NCBI GenBank assembly: GCA_035626475.1
Contig: DASPNP010000016.1
Location: 24,366-88,365, forward strand
Origin: DASPKT01 sp035626475
GTDB taxonomy: Bacteria; Pseudomonadota; Alphaproteobacteria; Azospirillales; Azospirillaceae
Direction: 5' to 3'
Length of the DNA: 64,000 nucleotides
Shown piece by piece: positions 9,107 to 17,702 of this stretch (its first letter is position 1; each line of letters starts with the position of its first letter). Both the position numbers and the translations under genes were made by a program. The notes below the pieces were generated by a model, which did no database searches, had not been told where the DNA came from, and was given only the letters and a program-made list of their open reading frames with translations.

Positions 9107-11404
9107 TCATACCGAGATCGCCATGTCGAGGTCGCGCTCGACGTTGCGCAGATACTGGGCGCGGCCCGAGAGGTACTGGCGCGGCCAGGGCTGGCGGTCG
9201 TGGCGCAGCTGGGCCGCGGCATGCAGGGTGAAGTACGGGTCCGACAGGTGCGGCCGGGCCAGCGCCACCAGGTCGGCACGGCCCGAAGCGATGATCGAGT
9301 TGACGTGGTCGTGCTCGAAGATGTTCCCGACAGCCATGGTCGGCACGCCGGCCTCGTTGCGGATGCGGTCGCTGAAGGGCGTCTGGAACATGCGGCCGTA
9401 GACCGGCTTCGCCTCCGCGCTGGTCTGGCCGGCCGAAACGTCCACCAGATCGACACCGGCCTCCCGGAACAGGCGGGCGAGCGTCACCGCCTCGTCGGCC
9501 GTCAGCCCGTCCTCGTGCCAGTCGGTGGCGGAGATGCGGACCGACATGGGCTTGTGCCCGGGCCAGACCGCCCGCATGGCGCGGAACACCTCCAGCGGGA
9601 AGCGGGCGCGGCCGTGGATGTCGCCGCCATAGGCATCGCTGCGCTTGTTGGTCAGGGGCGAGATGAAGGCCGACAGCAGGTAGCCGTGGGCGGCGTGCAG
9701 CTCCACCATGTCGAAGCCCGCCTCATCCGCCATGCGGGTAGCGGCGACGAACTCGGCGGTGATGCGTGCCATGTCCTCCTGCGTGCATTCGCGGGGCACC
9801 TGGTTGCGCGGGCTCCAGGGGATGGGACTGGGGGCCAGCAGCGGCCAGTTGTCCCGCTCCAGCGGCACATCGTAGCCCTCCCACCCCACCTTGGTGGAGC
9901 CCTTCGGCCCGGCATGGCCCAGCTGCAGGCAGATCTTCGCCTCGCCATTGGCATGGACGAAGTCGACGATGCGCTTCCAGGCCGCCAGATGCTCCGGCGC
10001 GTACAGGCCGGTGCAGCCGGGGGTGATGCGGGCGTCCGCCGAGGGGCAGGTCATTTCGGTGAAGATCAGCCCGGCGCCGCCCAGCGCCCGGCTGCCGTAA
10101 TGCACCAGGTGGAAGTCGCCGGGCGTGCCGTCGACGGCGCTGTACATGGCCATGGGCGACATGACCACGCGGTTCACCAGCTCCATGCCGCGCAGGCGGA
10201 ACGGCGCGAACATGGGCGGCACCGCCTCCTGCTGCGGCCGGCCGGTGGCCGTCGACGCCAGCCACTGCTCGTAGGAGCGGACGAAGCCGGCGTCGCGCAG
10301 CTTGAGGTTCTCGTGTCCGATGCGCTGGCTGCGGGTCAGCAGCGAGTAGGCGAACTGCTCCGGTTCCAGCCTGGCGTAGCGGGCGACGTTCTCGAACCAT
10401 TCGGTGCTGTTGCGGGCGGCCGACTGCAGCTTCAGCACCTCCACCCGCCGCTCCTCCTGGTAGGCGGCCAGCGCCGCGCGGAGGTCGCCCGGGGCGGCGT
10501 TCAGCCGGGCCGCCAGGTCGATCGCGTCCTCCAGCGCCAGCTTGGTGCCTGAGCCGATCGAATAGTGCGCCGTGTGCGCCGCGTCGCCCATCAGGACGAT
10601 GTTGTCCTTGACCCAGTTCTCGCAGGAGACGCGCGGGAAGTTCAGCCAATCCGACCCGCGCAGGTGCCGCGCGTTGGTCATCAGGCGGTGGCCGTCCAGG
10701 TACTTGGCGAAGAGCTTCTCCCCGAAGGCGACGGTGGCGGCGCTGTCCGCCCCCTCCAGCCCCGCCTTGCGCCAGGCCTCCTCGGTCGTCTCGATGATGA
10801 AGGTCGAGCTGTCCTCGTTGAAGCGGTAGGCGTGGACCTGGAACCAGCCGTGTGGCGTCTCCTCGAAGATGAAGGTGAACGCGTCGAACACCTTCTTCGT
10901 GCCGAGCCAGACATATTTGTTGCGGCGCACCTCCACCTGCGGCCGGAAATGCTCCGGCCAATGGTTGCGGATGCGGCTGTTGACGCCGTCGGATGCGACG
11001 ATCAGGTCGCAGTCCCCGAAGCGCTCCGGGATGGTTGCCGGGTCGATCTCCGCCTCGAAGACCAGCCTGACGCCGAGCGCCTCCGCCCTGCCCTGCAGGA
11101 TGTTCAGCAGGCGCTTGCGCTCGATGCCGCAGAAGCCGTGGCCGGTGGAAGTGACGACGCGACCCTTGAAATGGACGTCGATGTCGTCCCATTGGGCGAA
11201 GCTGTCGATGATGGCCTGCTGGCTCTCCGCGTCGCCGCCCTTCAGGTTGCGCAGCGTCTCCTCGGAGAAGACGACGCCCCAGCCGAAGGTGTCGTAGGCG
11301 CGGTTGCGCTCATAGACGGTGATTTCGCGCGACGGGTCCGCCTTCTTCATGAGGATGGCGAAGTACAGCCCCGCCGGGCCACCGCCGATGCAGGCGATCT
11401 TCAT
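9107..11404 (-). CDS. abmA: Bifunctional 2-aminobenzoyl-CoA (or salicylyl-CoA) monooxygenase/reductase
   Basis: 765 residues with two flavin domains. Residues 1 to about 385 form a PHBH-type FAD monooxygenase: GGGPAG at 8-13, the second FAD motif as VLMGDAAHTAHYSIGSGTKLALEDA. From about 395 onward an Old-Yellow-Enzyme/NADH:flavin oxidoreductase domain begins with MFAPFRLRGMELVNRVVMSPM and contains the HAAHGYLL substrate-binding histidine pair and LTNKRSDAYGG. This fusion is the architecture of 2-aminobenzoyl-CoA monooxygenase/reductase, which hydroxylates and reduces the ring to a non-aromatic product. Salicylyl-CoA 5-hydroxylase-like enzymes share the N-terminal part, so the substrate is inferred from the fusion and the RidA neighbour. 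The symbol is by analogy with Azoarcus. Candidate operator B lies 28 bp upstream. Confidence 0.88.
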   Translation of the reverse strand: MKIACIGGGPAGLYFAILMKKADPSREITVYERNRAYDTFGWGVVFSEETLRNLKGGDAESQQAIIDSFAQWDDIDVHFKGRVVTSTGHGFCGIERKRLLNILQGRAEALGVRLVFEAEIDPATIPERFGDCDLIVASDGVNSRIRNHWPEHFRPQVEVRRNKYVWLGTKKVFDAFTFIFEETPHGWFQVHAYRFNEDSSTFIIETTEEAWRKAGLEGADSAATVAFGEKLFAKYLDGHRLMTNARHLRGSDWLNFPRVSCENWVKDNIVLMGDAAHTAHYSIGSGTKLALEDAIDLAARLNAAPGDLRAALAAYQEERRVEVLKLQSAARNSTEWFENVARYARLEPEQFAYSLLTRSQRIGHENLKLRDAGFVRSYEQWLASTATGRPQQEAVPPMFAPFRLRGMELVNRVVMSPMAMYSAVDGTPGDFHLVHYGSRALGGAGLIFTEMTCPSADARITPGCTGLYAPEHLAAWKRIVDFVHANGEAKICLQLGHAGPKGSTKVGWEGYDVPLERDNWPLLAPSPIPWSPRNQVPRECTQEDMARITAEFVAATRMADEAGFDMVELHAAHGYLLSAFISPLTNKRSDAYGGDIHGRARFPLEVFRAMRAVWPGHKPMSVRISATDWHEDGLTADEAVTLARLFREAGVDLVDVSAGQTSAEAKPVYGRMFQTPFSDRIRNEAGVPTMAVGNIFEHDHVNSIIASGRADLVALARPHLSDPYFTLHAAAQLRHDRQPWPRQYLSGRAQYLRNVERDLDMAISV

Positions 11405-11431
11405 GCTGCCGTCCCCGCTGGATGCCCTGAT

Positions 11432-11447
11432 GCTTTAAGCTTAAAGC
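11432..11447. promoter_or_regulatory. Candidate operator B (GCTTTAAGCTTAAAGC) upstream of the monooxygenase gene
   Basis: A perfect 16-bp palindrome 28 bp before the leftward ATG of the monooxygenase/reductase gene. Its core lines up with operators A and C (STTTARG-STTAAAS centred identically). In this very GC-rich DNA such an AT-rich palindrome stands out. Confidence 0.62.
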
Positions 11448-11563
11448 GATCGGTGGCGAGCGGCAAGGGGAGCGAATGGCGGATGCCTGTGTTTTCCCTG
11501 GCGACGCTTGCCCCGGCGGGGCCGCCATGCGCAAATACGCGTGGCATGCGCATGGAGGATGCG

Positions 11564-11815
11564 ATGGACGGAGCTTGGTACGACATCAGCGCCCCGAAGG
11601 AGGAGACCAACCTGACCCTGAACCAGGATCTGGTCGCCAAGGTCCGCGCCCTGGGCGGCAGCCTGTCGGAGCGGGTGGAAAGGCTGCTGGAGGGTGAGCT
11701 TCAGGCCGAGGCGCGGCGGCAGGCATCGATCGATGCGGCGATCGACGCCCATAACGAGTTCACTCGCAAGCACGGCTTCCTGTTCGACGAGTTCAACAAC
11801 GGGCGCTTCTACTGA
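11564..11815 (+). CDS. ccdA: CcdA-type antitoxin
   Basis: 83 residues from the ATG at 11564, preceded by GGAGGA (11554-11559); two in-frame ATGs further upstream (11546, 11552) lack such a site. The first 45 residues form the ribbon-helix-helix-like DNA-binding part (NLTLNQDLVAKVRALGGSLSERVERLL). The acidic-basic tail with EARRQASIDAAIDAHNEF and FLFDEF matches the toxin-binding tail of CcdA proteins. CcdA neutralises the gyrase poison CcdB and autoregulates the operon. The toxin gene follows with a 1-bp overlap but is frameshifted. The pair lies on the opposite strand to the flanking catabolic genes. Confidence 0.85.
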   Translation: MDGAWYDISAPKEETNLTLNQDLVAKVRALGGSLSERVERLLEGELQAEARRQASIDAAIDAHNEFTRKHGFLFDEFNNGRFY

Positions 11816-12131
11816 TGGCGCAGTTCGATGTGCATCGGAACAGGGGCTCGTCGCGGGCAAGCATTCCTTTCCTGCTCATCATCCAATCCGCACGGTTCGA
11901 CAGGACGGATGGCCGGATCGTCGTACCGCTGATCCTGAAGGACCAGCTGACGTCTCATGACCCCATCTGAATCTTCTCTTCGTCGTCGAGGGACGTGAGG
12001 TCGTCCTCTCCCCCCTGCAGATCGTGACATTCCCGCGCGATGCCCTGGGCCCCAAGGTCGCAAACCTCGCCGACCAGGGCGACGATATCATTCGGGCGCT
12101 GGACCTGGTGATCTCCCGCGCCCACGGCTGA
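11815..12131 (+). pseudogene. ccdB: CcdB-type toxin, disrupted by a single-base frameshift
   Basis: The ATG at 11815 overlaps the antitoxin TGA. Frame 1 reads MAQFDVHRNRG, then FLLIIQSARFDRTDGRIVVPLI and stops at 11968-11970 after 51 residues. Reading on in the -1 frame from the CCCC run at 11961-11964 gives HLNLLFVVEGREV, then LSPLQIVTFPRDALG, ending KVANLADQGDDIIRALDLV and a stop at 12129-12131. Joined, the product is about 105 residues, the normal CcdB length, with family features in order (N-terminal strand, RIVVPL, LN.LF, PVADL/GDDIIRALD-like C-terminal helix). A missing C in the C-run explains everything. A sequencing error or programmed slippage are alternatives. Confidence 0.8.
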
Positions 12132-12142
12132 ACCGCCGCTCC

Positions 12143-13780
12143 TCAGACCCCCGCCGTGGCATCCGCCTCCTCCCGCTCGCGCAGGCGGAAGCGCTGGATC
12201 TTGCCGGTCTGGGTCTTGGGCAGGGCGTCCAGGAAGGCCACCGCGCGCGGGTACTTGTAGGGGGCGATGCGGGCCTTCACGAAGTCCTGCAGCTCGCGGG
12301 CGAGTGCGTCACCGGGCGCGAACCCGGCGGCCGGAACGACGAAGGCCTTCACGATGCGGCCGCGCTCCGGGTCAGGGGCGCCGACGACGGCGCATTCGGC
12401 CACCGCCGGGTGGGCCAGCAGCGCCTGCTCCACCTCGGGCCCCGCGATGTTGTAGCCGGCCGAGACGATCATGTCGTCCGCCCGCGCCACGAACCAGTAG
12501 CGTCCGTCCCCGTCCCGGCGGTAGGTGTCGCCGGTGACGTTCCAGCCGCCCTGTACGTAGTTCCGCTGGCGCTCGTCCGCCATGTAGCGGCAGCCGACCG
12601 GGCCGCGCACCGCCAGCCGCCCGGTGGCCGGCCCGTCGAGCTCCCGCCCCTCCTCGTCCAGCAGCGCGGCCTGGTAGCCGGGCAGCGGCAACCCCGTGGC
12701 GCCGGGGCGGATGTCGTCGCCCCTGGCGGAGATGAAGATGTGAATCATCTCGGTCGAGCCGATGCCGTCGACGATGCGAATGCCCGTGGCCTCGAACCAG
12801 GCATCGCTGGTGGCCGCCGGCAGGGCCTCGCCGGCCGACACGCATTTGCGCAGGGAGGACAGGTCGTACTCGCCGCGCTGGCCCAGCATGGCGCGGTAGC
12901 CGGTGGGCGAGGTGAAGACGGTGGTGGCGCGGTGGCGCTGGATGCAGTCGGCCAGCGCCGTCGGCCCGGCCTTGTCCGGCAGCGCCACGGCGGCGCGGAA
13001 GCGGAAGGGGAAGGCCAGCAGCCCGCCCAGCCCGAAGGTGAAGGCGATGGGCGGCGTGCCGGTGAAGATCTCGTCCGGCTGCGGGTCCAGCATGTGCTTG
13101 GCGAAGCCGTCGCACATGGCCATGATGTCGCGGTGGAAATGCATGCAGGCTTTGGGCTGGCCGGTCGTGCCCGAGGTGAAGGCCAGCAGGCAGACATCGT
13201 CCTGGCTGGTCTCCACCGCCTGGAAGCCGGCCGGCTTGCCCGCCACGAGGCGTTCGAGATCCGCACCGGGGGCACCGAACGTCACTACCCGCAGCGGCTT
13301 GCCGTCCAGCGCCGCCCCGTGAAGCTCGGTGGTCAGCGCGGCGTCGCACAGCGCCAGGTCCACCCGGGCCTTGTCGATCACCTGCGCCAGCTCGCCGGCG
13401 CGCAGCATCGGCATGGTGGTGACGGCGACCAGCCCCGCCTTCATCACCGCGAACCAGCAGGCGAACAGCATCGGCGTGTTGGCGGCGCGCAGCAGCACCC
13501 GGTTGCCGGGCACCAGGCCCTGATCCTCGACCAGCACCCGGGCGATGCGGTCGGCGGTGTCGCGCACCTGGGCATAGGTCCAGACACCGTCGCCGCACAG
13601 GATGGCCGGCCGGTCGCCATGGCCCTCCCCGACCGCGCGGTCCAGCAGCTCCACGGCGCAGTTCAGCCGGTCGGGCCAGTGGAACTCCGGCCGGTCGAAC
13701 AGCAGCAATGGCCACTGCTCCGGCGGCGGAAGATGGTCGCGGGTGAAGCTGTCCCGGTGCGCCGACGGCTTGAGCTGCAC
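12143..13780 (-). CDS. abmG: Benzoate-CoA ligase family enzyme, probable 2-aminobenzoate-CoA ligase
   Basis: 545 residues, an acyl-adenylate-forming enzyme. The P-loop-like A3 motif is LLAFTSGTTGQPKACMHFH (about residues 194-212); GDTYRRDGDGRYWFVARADDM and the C-terminal PKTQTGKIQRFRLRE include the hinge and catalytic lysine. HFHRD after the A3 motif and the overall length match the benzoate-CoA ligase group. It would activate the aromatic acid with ATP and CoA, the entry step of the pathway. Translation starts at a GTG with GGGGAGGAAGAC immediately upstream. Candidate operator C lies 74 bp before the start. The symbol is by analogy with the Azoarcus gene; benzoate or another aminoaromatic acid remain possible substrates. 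Confidence 0.85.
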   Translation of the reverse strand: MQLKPSAHRDSFTRDHLPPPEQWPLLLFDRPEFHWPDRLNCAVELLDRAVGEGHGDRPAILCGDGVWTYAQVRDTADRIARVLVEDQGLVPGNRVLLRAANTPMLFACWFAVMKAGLVAVTTMPMLRAGELAQVIDKARVDLALCDAALTTELHGAALDGKPLRVVTFGAPGADLERLVAGKPAGFQAVETSQDDVCLLAFTSGTTGQPKACMHFHRDIMAMCDGFAKHMLDPQPDEIFTGTPPIAFTFGLGGLLAFPFRFRAAVALPDKAGPTALADCIQRHRATTVFTSPTGYRAMLGQRGEYDLSSLRKCVSAGEALPAATSDAWFEATGIRIVDGIGSTEMIHIFISARGDDIRPGATGLPLPGYQAALLDEEGRELDGPATGRLAVRGPVGCRYMADERQRNYVQGGWNVTGDTYRRDGDGRYWFVARADDMIVSAGYNIAGPEVEQALLAHPAVAECAVVGAPDPERGRIVKAFVVPAAGFAPGDALARELQDFVKARIAPYKYPRAVAFLDALPKTQTGKIQRFRLREREEADATAGV

Positions 13781-13853
13781 GTCTTCCTCCCCTGCCCGGT
13801 CATCCGAGTGATCGCCGGCGCCTCTGTCGGGTGCCGTTCCGATCCATGGAATG

Positions 13854-13867
13854 GTTTAGGCTTAAAC
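13854..13867. promoter_or_regulatory. Candidate operator C (GTTTAGGCTTAAAC) upstream of the ligase gene
   Basis: A 14-bp near-perfect palindrome within ATGGTTTAGGCTTAAACTAT, differing from operator A by a single base across that 20-bp block. It is placed 74 bp before the ligase GTG and about 140 bp before the divergent DUF885 gene. Confidence 0.62.
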
Positions 13868-14009
13868 TATCCTTGGGGTCAAGGTCGCGGGCGGATGAAA
13901 TGGCCCTTTCGTCCGGATGGATATCGGCCCGTAGCGACGGGCCGGTCTGCTGCTACACTCCGTCTGGGCTACTGCCCCAACAACACCGCCACCGCCTGGA
14001 GACGCTCCC

Positions 14010-15869
14010 ATGTCCGTCCGTTCCTTCGCCCGGTCCCTGCTGGCCGGCGCCGCCCTGGCCGCCCTTGCCGCCGCCGCGCCCACTTACGCTCAGACCGGTG
14101 TCGCCGCCCCGCAGGTCGCCCAGGCCGCCCAGAACGAGGAGGATGCGAAGCTCGACCGGCTGCTGGAGTCCTTCTACCAGCAGACGCTGGACCAGAACCC
14201 GAACCTGCGCTCGCGCCTGGGGCTGCCGGGCGACCATTCCAAATGGACCCCGGTGACGGACGAGTTCGAGCGGCGCCAGGCCCGCATCGCCGCCGCCAAC
14301 CTGGACCGGATGCGGCGCGAGATCGACGAGTCGAAGCTGTCGCCGCGGGCGCGGATCAACTACCGGCTCTTCGCCTATACCCAGCAGACCCAGGTCGAGC
14401 AGGCGGCGTTCGAGGGCAAGACCCCGAACCTGACGCTGATCAACTCGCCGGCCGTGCAGATGCCGACGCTGCTGCTGAACTTCCACAAGATCGGCAGCGT
14501 GAAAGACGCGGAGGACTACATCGCCCGGCTGGAGGCGATGCCGCAGCAGCTGGCCGACGTGCTGGTCGGGGCGGAGGAGCGCAAGGCGCGCGGCGTCGTG
14601 GCGCCGGCCTTCAACTTCGGGCCGATCCTGGCCTCGGCCGGGGCGGTGATCAAGGGCAAGCCCTTCGACCAGGGCCCGGCACCGGCGCCGCTGCTGGCCG
14701 ACTTCACCACCAAGGTCGAGAAGCTGGACGTGCCGGCCGCCGAGAAGGCGCGTTTGGTGGCGGCCGCCGAGCAGGCGCTGACCGGCAAGGTCGGCCCCGC
14801 CTACCGCGACTTCCTGACCCGGGTGGAGGCGCTGGGCAAGGGCGTCACCGCCAATGACGGCGCCTGGTCGCTGCCCGACGGCGCCGATCTCTACAAGGCG
14901 CGGATCAAGCTCTACACCACCCTGCCGATGGAGCCGGAGGCGATCCACAAGCTCGGCCTGAAGGAGGTGGAGCGCATCCAGGGCGAGATCCGCAAGATCA
15001 TGAAGCAGACCGGCTTCAAGGGCGACCTGCAGGCCTTCTTCACCTTCCTGCGCGAGGACCCGCAATTCGTGCTGCCCAGCACCGAGGAGGGCCGCAAGAC
15101 CTACATCACCCGCGCCACGCAGGTGATCGACGAGATGCGCGGCAAGCTGGACGCCTATTTCGGCGTGAAGCCCAAGAGCGAGCTGCAGGTGAAGGCGGTG
15201 GAGGCCTACCGCGAGGCGTCCGCCCACGGCGCCTTCTACGAGGCCCCGTCGCTGGACGGCACCCGTCCCGCCACCTACTACGCCAACATGAAGGACATGA
15301 AGGACCTGCCGCTCTACGAGCTGCAGACGCTGGCCTATCATGAGGGCATTCCCGGCCACCACATGCAGATCGCCATCGCGACCGAGCAGACGGACGTGCC
15401 CAAGTTCCGCCGCTTCTACAACAACTCGGCCTACGCCGAGGGCTGGGCGCTCTATTCGGAGAAGCTGGCCAAGGAGATGGGCGTCATCACCGACCCCTAT
15501 TCCGACGTCGGCCGCCTGAACGCCGAGCTGTTCCGCGCCGTGCGGCTGGTGGTCGACACCGGCATCCACCACAAGCGCTGGAGCCGCGAGAAGGCGCTGG
15601 CCTACATGAACGACAACACCGCCAACGCGTCCGGCGACAATGCCCGCGAGGTCGAGCGCTACATCAACTGGCCGGGCCAGGCGCTGGCCTACAAGATCGG
15701 CATGCTGAAGATCGAGGAGCTGCGCGCCATGGCGCAGAAGGAGCTGGGCGACCGCTTCGACATCCGCGCCTTCCACGACACGATCCTGAGCCAGGGCGCC
15801 GTGCCGCTGACGATCCTGGAGGACATGATCAAGGCGCACGTCGCCCAGGCGAAGGCGGGCAAGGCGTGA
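14010..15869 (+). CDS. Secreted DUF885 family protein (putative zinc metallopeptidase-like)
   Basis: 619 residues with a Sec signal peptide (RSFARSLLAGAALAALAAAAPTYA, cleavage near residue 27). The DUF885 signature is present: LAYHEGIPGHHMQIA, with His444 in the H-E-x-x-P-G-H-H metal-binding pattern, followed by YNNSAYAEGWALYSEKLAKEMG, which contributes the third metal ligand region, and YINWPGQALAYKIGMLKI near the end. DUF885 proteins look like thermolysin-clan peptidases and are often exported, but activity is seldom shown. The gene stands alone and ends just before a perfect 34-nt palindrome that should terminate transcription. Confidence 0.9.
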   Translation: MSVRSFARSLLAGAALAALAAAAPTYAQTGVAAPQVAQAAQNEEDAKLDRLLESFYQQTLDQNPNLRSRLGLPGDHSKWTPVTDEFERRQARIAAANLDRMRREIDESKLSPRARINYRLFAYTQQTQVEQAAFEGKTPNLTLINSPAVQMPTLLLNFHKIGSVKDAEDYIARLEAMPQQLADVLVGAEERKARGVVAPAFNFGPILASAGAVIKGKPFDQGPAPAPLLADFTTKVEKLDVPAAEKARLVAAAEQALTGKVGPAYRDFLTRVEALGKGVTANDGAWSLPDGADLYKARIKLYTTLPMEPEAIHKLGLKEVERIQGEIRKIMKQTGFKGDLQAFFTFLREDPQFVLPSTEEGRKTYITRATQVIDEMRGKLDAYFGVKPKSELQVKAVEAYREASAHGAFYEAPSLDGTRPATYYANMKDMKDLPLYELQTLAYHEGIPGHHMQIAIATEQTDVPKFRRFYNNSAYAEGWALYSEKLAKEMGVITDPYSDVGRLNAELFRAVRLVVDTGIHHKRWSREKALAYMNDNTANASGDNAREVERYINWPGQALAYKIGMLKIEELRAMAQKELGDRFDIRAFHDTILSQGAVPLTILEDMIKAHVAQAKAGKA

Positions 15870-15876
15870 GCTGATG

Positions 15877-15910
15877 ACCCAATCCTCCTCCCGCGGGAGG
15901 AGGATTGGGT
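15877..15910. terminator. Perfect 34-nt palindrome after the DUF885 gene
   Basis: Seventeen bases (starting ACCCAATCCTCC) are followed directly by their exact reverse complement, 8 bp after the stop codon. As RNA it forms a hairpin with only the minimal loop. There is no T-run, so it may be an mRNA-stabilising end rather than a classical intrinsic terminator. Confidence 0.65.
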
Positions 15911-15940
15911 CGTCGAGGGTCGGCAGCGATGCTGCTGTGC

Positions 15941-16046
15941 GGCCTTCGACAGGCTCAGGCTGAGGGTGATTTTGCTGCTCCCCCGGCTTCGGAGCGGGAG
16001 TGCCTGGCACCCCCATCCTCATGCTGAGCTTGTCGAAGCACGCAGG
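15941..16046. repeat. Dispersed inverted repeat, family B copy 2
   Basis: The left arm is CCTTCGACAGGCTCAGGCTGAG and the right arm CTCATGCTGAGCTTGTCG with AAGCACGCAGG, occupying the spacer upstream of the amidohydrolase. Confidence 0.8.
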
Positions 16047-16088
16047 ACGGCCCAGCCTCTCCCGTCCGACGATCGAAAGAACCCGCCC

Positions 16089-17495
16089 ATGCTCCGCCGC
16101 CTCGCCCTGCTGCTGCCCCTGCTCCTGGCCGCGCCGGCCCTGGCGCAGGACCAGCCCAGCCCCGTGCAGTACGACCAGAAGCTGATCGCCATCACCGGCG
16201 TGACGCTGGTGGACGGCACGGGTGCTCCGGCCCGGCGGGACGTGACGGTGGTGCTGCGCGACGGGCGCATCGCCGACGTGGGGCCGTCCGCCAGCGTCAA
16301 GGCGCCGGAGGGGGCCACGATCGTCGAGGGCAAGGGCCGGACGCTGCTGCCGGGCCTGGTCCTGATGCATGAGCACATGTTCTACCCGACCGGCCGGGCC
16401 AACTACACGGAGATGCTGTACAGCTTCCCGCGCCTGTACCTGGCCGGCGGCACCACGACGCTCCGCACCGCCGGCACCATGGGGCCCTATGCCGATTTGA
16501 ACCTGCGCGCCGAGATCGAGGCGGGCAAGGTGCCCGGCCCCGACATGGACGTGACCGCGCCCTACCTGAACGGCCCGGGCCTGCCGATCCTGAAGGTCAA
16601 CGCGCTCGGCGGGGTGGACGACGCCCAGCGCATGGTCGAGTACTGGGCGGCGGAGGGCGTCACCTCCTACAAGGCCTACATGCATATCCGCCGCGACGAG
16701 CTGAAGCGGGTCATTGAGACGGCGCACGCCAAGGGCCACAAGGTCACGGCGCATCTCTGCTCCGTCACCCACCGCGAGGCGGCGGAGATGGGCATCGACA
16801 ATCTCGAGCACGGCTTCGCCGTCGCCACCGACTTCGTCGCCGACAAGAAGCCGGATGTCTGCCCCAGCCCCATGGCCGTACAGAAGTCCCTGGCCGAACT
16901 GGATGTGGACAGCCCCCAGGTGCGCGACCTGATCGCCACGCTGGTGGCGCGCAAGGTCGCCCTGACCTCCACCCTGACCATCTTCGAGACCTTCACCCCC
17001 GGCCGTCCCAAGGCGCCGGAGGAGGCGCTTTCCGTGCTGATGCCGCAGCTGCGCGCCCAGTATGAGCGGCGCTGGGAGCAGATTTCCAAGCAGGCGGACA
17101 GCCCCTGGCCCGCGCTGCTGTCCAATGCGATGAAGCTGGAGCGCATGTTCGTCGAGGCCGGCGGCACGCTGCTGGTCGGCACCGACCCCACCGGCTATGG
17201 CGGCGTCGTCGCCGGCTTCGCCTCCAAGCGCGCCATCGAGCTGCTGGTGGAGGCCGGCTTCGGCTTCGAGCGGGCGGTGAGCTTCGCCACGCTGAACGGC
17301 GCGCGCTTCCTCGGCCGCGACAGGGAGATCGGCACGGTCGAGCCCGGCAAGCGCGCCGACCTGGTGCTGGTCGAGGGCGACGCCGTCAGTGACCCCACCG
17401 CCCTGCGCCGCATGCCGCTGGTGTTCAAGAACGGCATCGCCTACCGCACCCAGGTCCTGATCGACGGGGTCAAGGAGCAGGTGGGGCTGAATTAG
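16089..17495 (+). CDS. Secreted amidohydrolase family protein (imidazolonepropionase/prolidase-like)
   Basis: 468 residues from the ATG at 16089; the signal peptide is MLRRLALLLPLLLAAPALA. The fold signatures are in order: ITGVTLVDGTG (N-terminal beta-sandwich), LPGLVLMHEHMFY with the metal-binding H-x-H near residue 95, metal or general-base histidines in KVTAHLCSV and DNLEHGF, LVGTDPTGYGG with the catalytic Asp, and the closing GRDREIGTVEPGKRADLVLVEGD. Relatives include exported Xaa-Pro and Xaa-Arg dipeptidases and uncharacterised hydrolases. Together with the DUF885 protein upstream it suggests periplasmic peptide processing, though the two genes are separated by a terminator-like palindrome and a repeat. 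Confidence 0.9.
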   Translation: MLRRLALLLPLLLAAPALAQDQPSPVQYDQKLIAITGVTLVDGTGAPARRDVTVVLRDGRIADVGPSASVKAPEGATIVEGKGRTLLPGLVLMHEHMFYPTGRANYTEMLYSFPRLYLAGGTTTLRTAGTMGPYADLNLRAEIEAGKVPGPDMDVTAPYLNGPGLPILKVNALGGVDDAQRMVEYWAAEGVTSYKAYMHIRRDELKRVIETAHAKGHKVTAHLCSVTHREAAEMGIDNLEHGFAVATDFVADKKPDVCPSPMAVQKSLAELDVDSPQVRDLIATLVARKVALTSTLTIFETFTPGRPKAPEEALSVLMPQLRAQYERRWEQISKQADSPWPALLSNAMKLERMFVEAGGTLLVGTDPTGYGGVVAGFASKRAIELLVEAGFGFERAVSFATLNGARFLGRDREIGTVEPGKRADLVLVEGDAVSDPTALRRMPLVFKNGIAYRTQVLIDGVKEQVGLN

Positions 17496-17537
17496 GCGGG
17501 GACCATGGCCATCGCCGCCGGGAGCAGCTGGGCTGTG

Positions 17538-17660
17538 GTGCGTCCTTCGACAAGCTCAGGATGAGGAACGGGGGATGCCAGGCACTCCTGGACCCAACCT
17601 GGGCAAGCCTCGCCGGGAGCAGCGAAAAGCCCTCATCCTGAGCTTGTCGAAGGACGCACA
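17538..17660. repeat. Dispersed inverted repeat, family B copy 3
   Basis: A full copy with GTGCGTCC then TTCGACAAGCTCAGGATGAG on the left and CCTCATCCTGAGCTTGTCG with AAGGACGCACA on the right. It lies between convergent genes. Confidence 0.88.
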
Positions 17661-17702
17661 GCAGCAACGTTGCCGACCATCCGGCAATCCCCGGCCGGAT
17701 AT

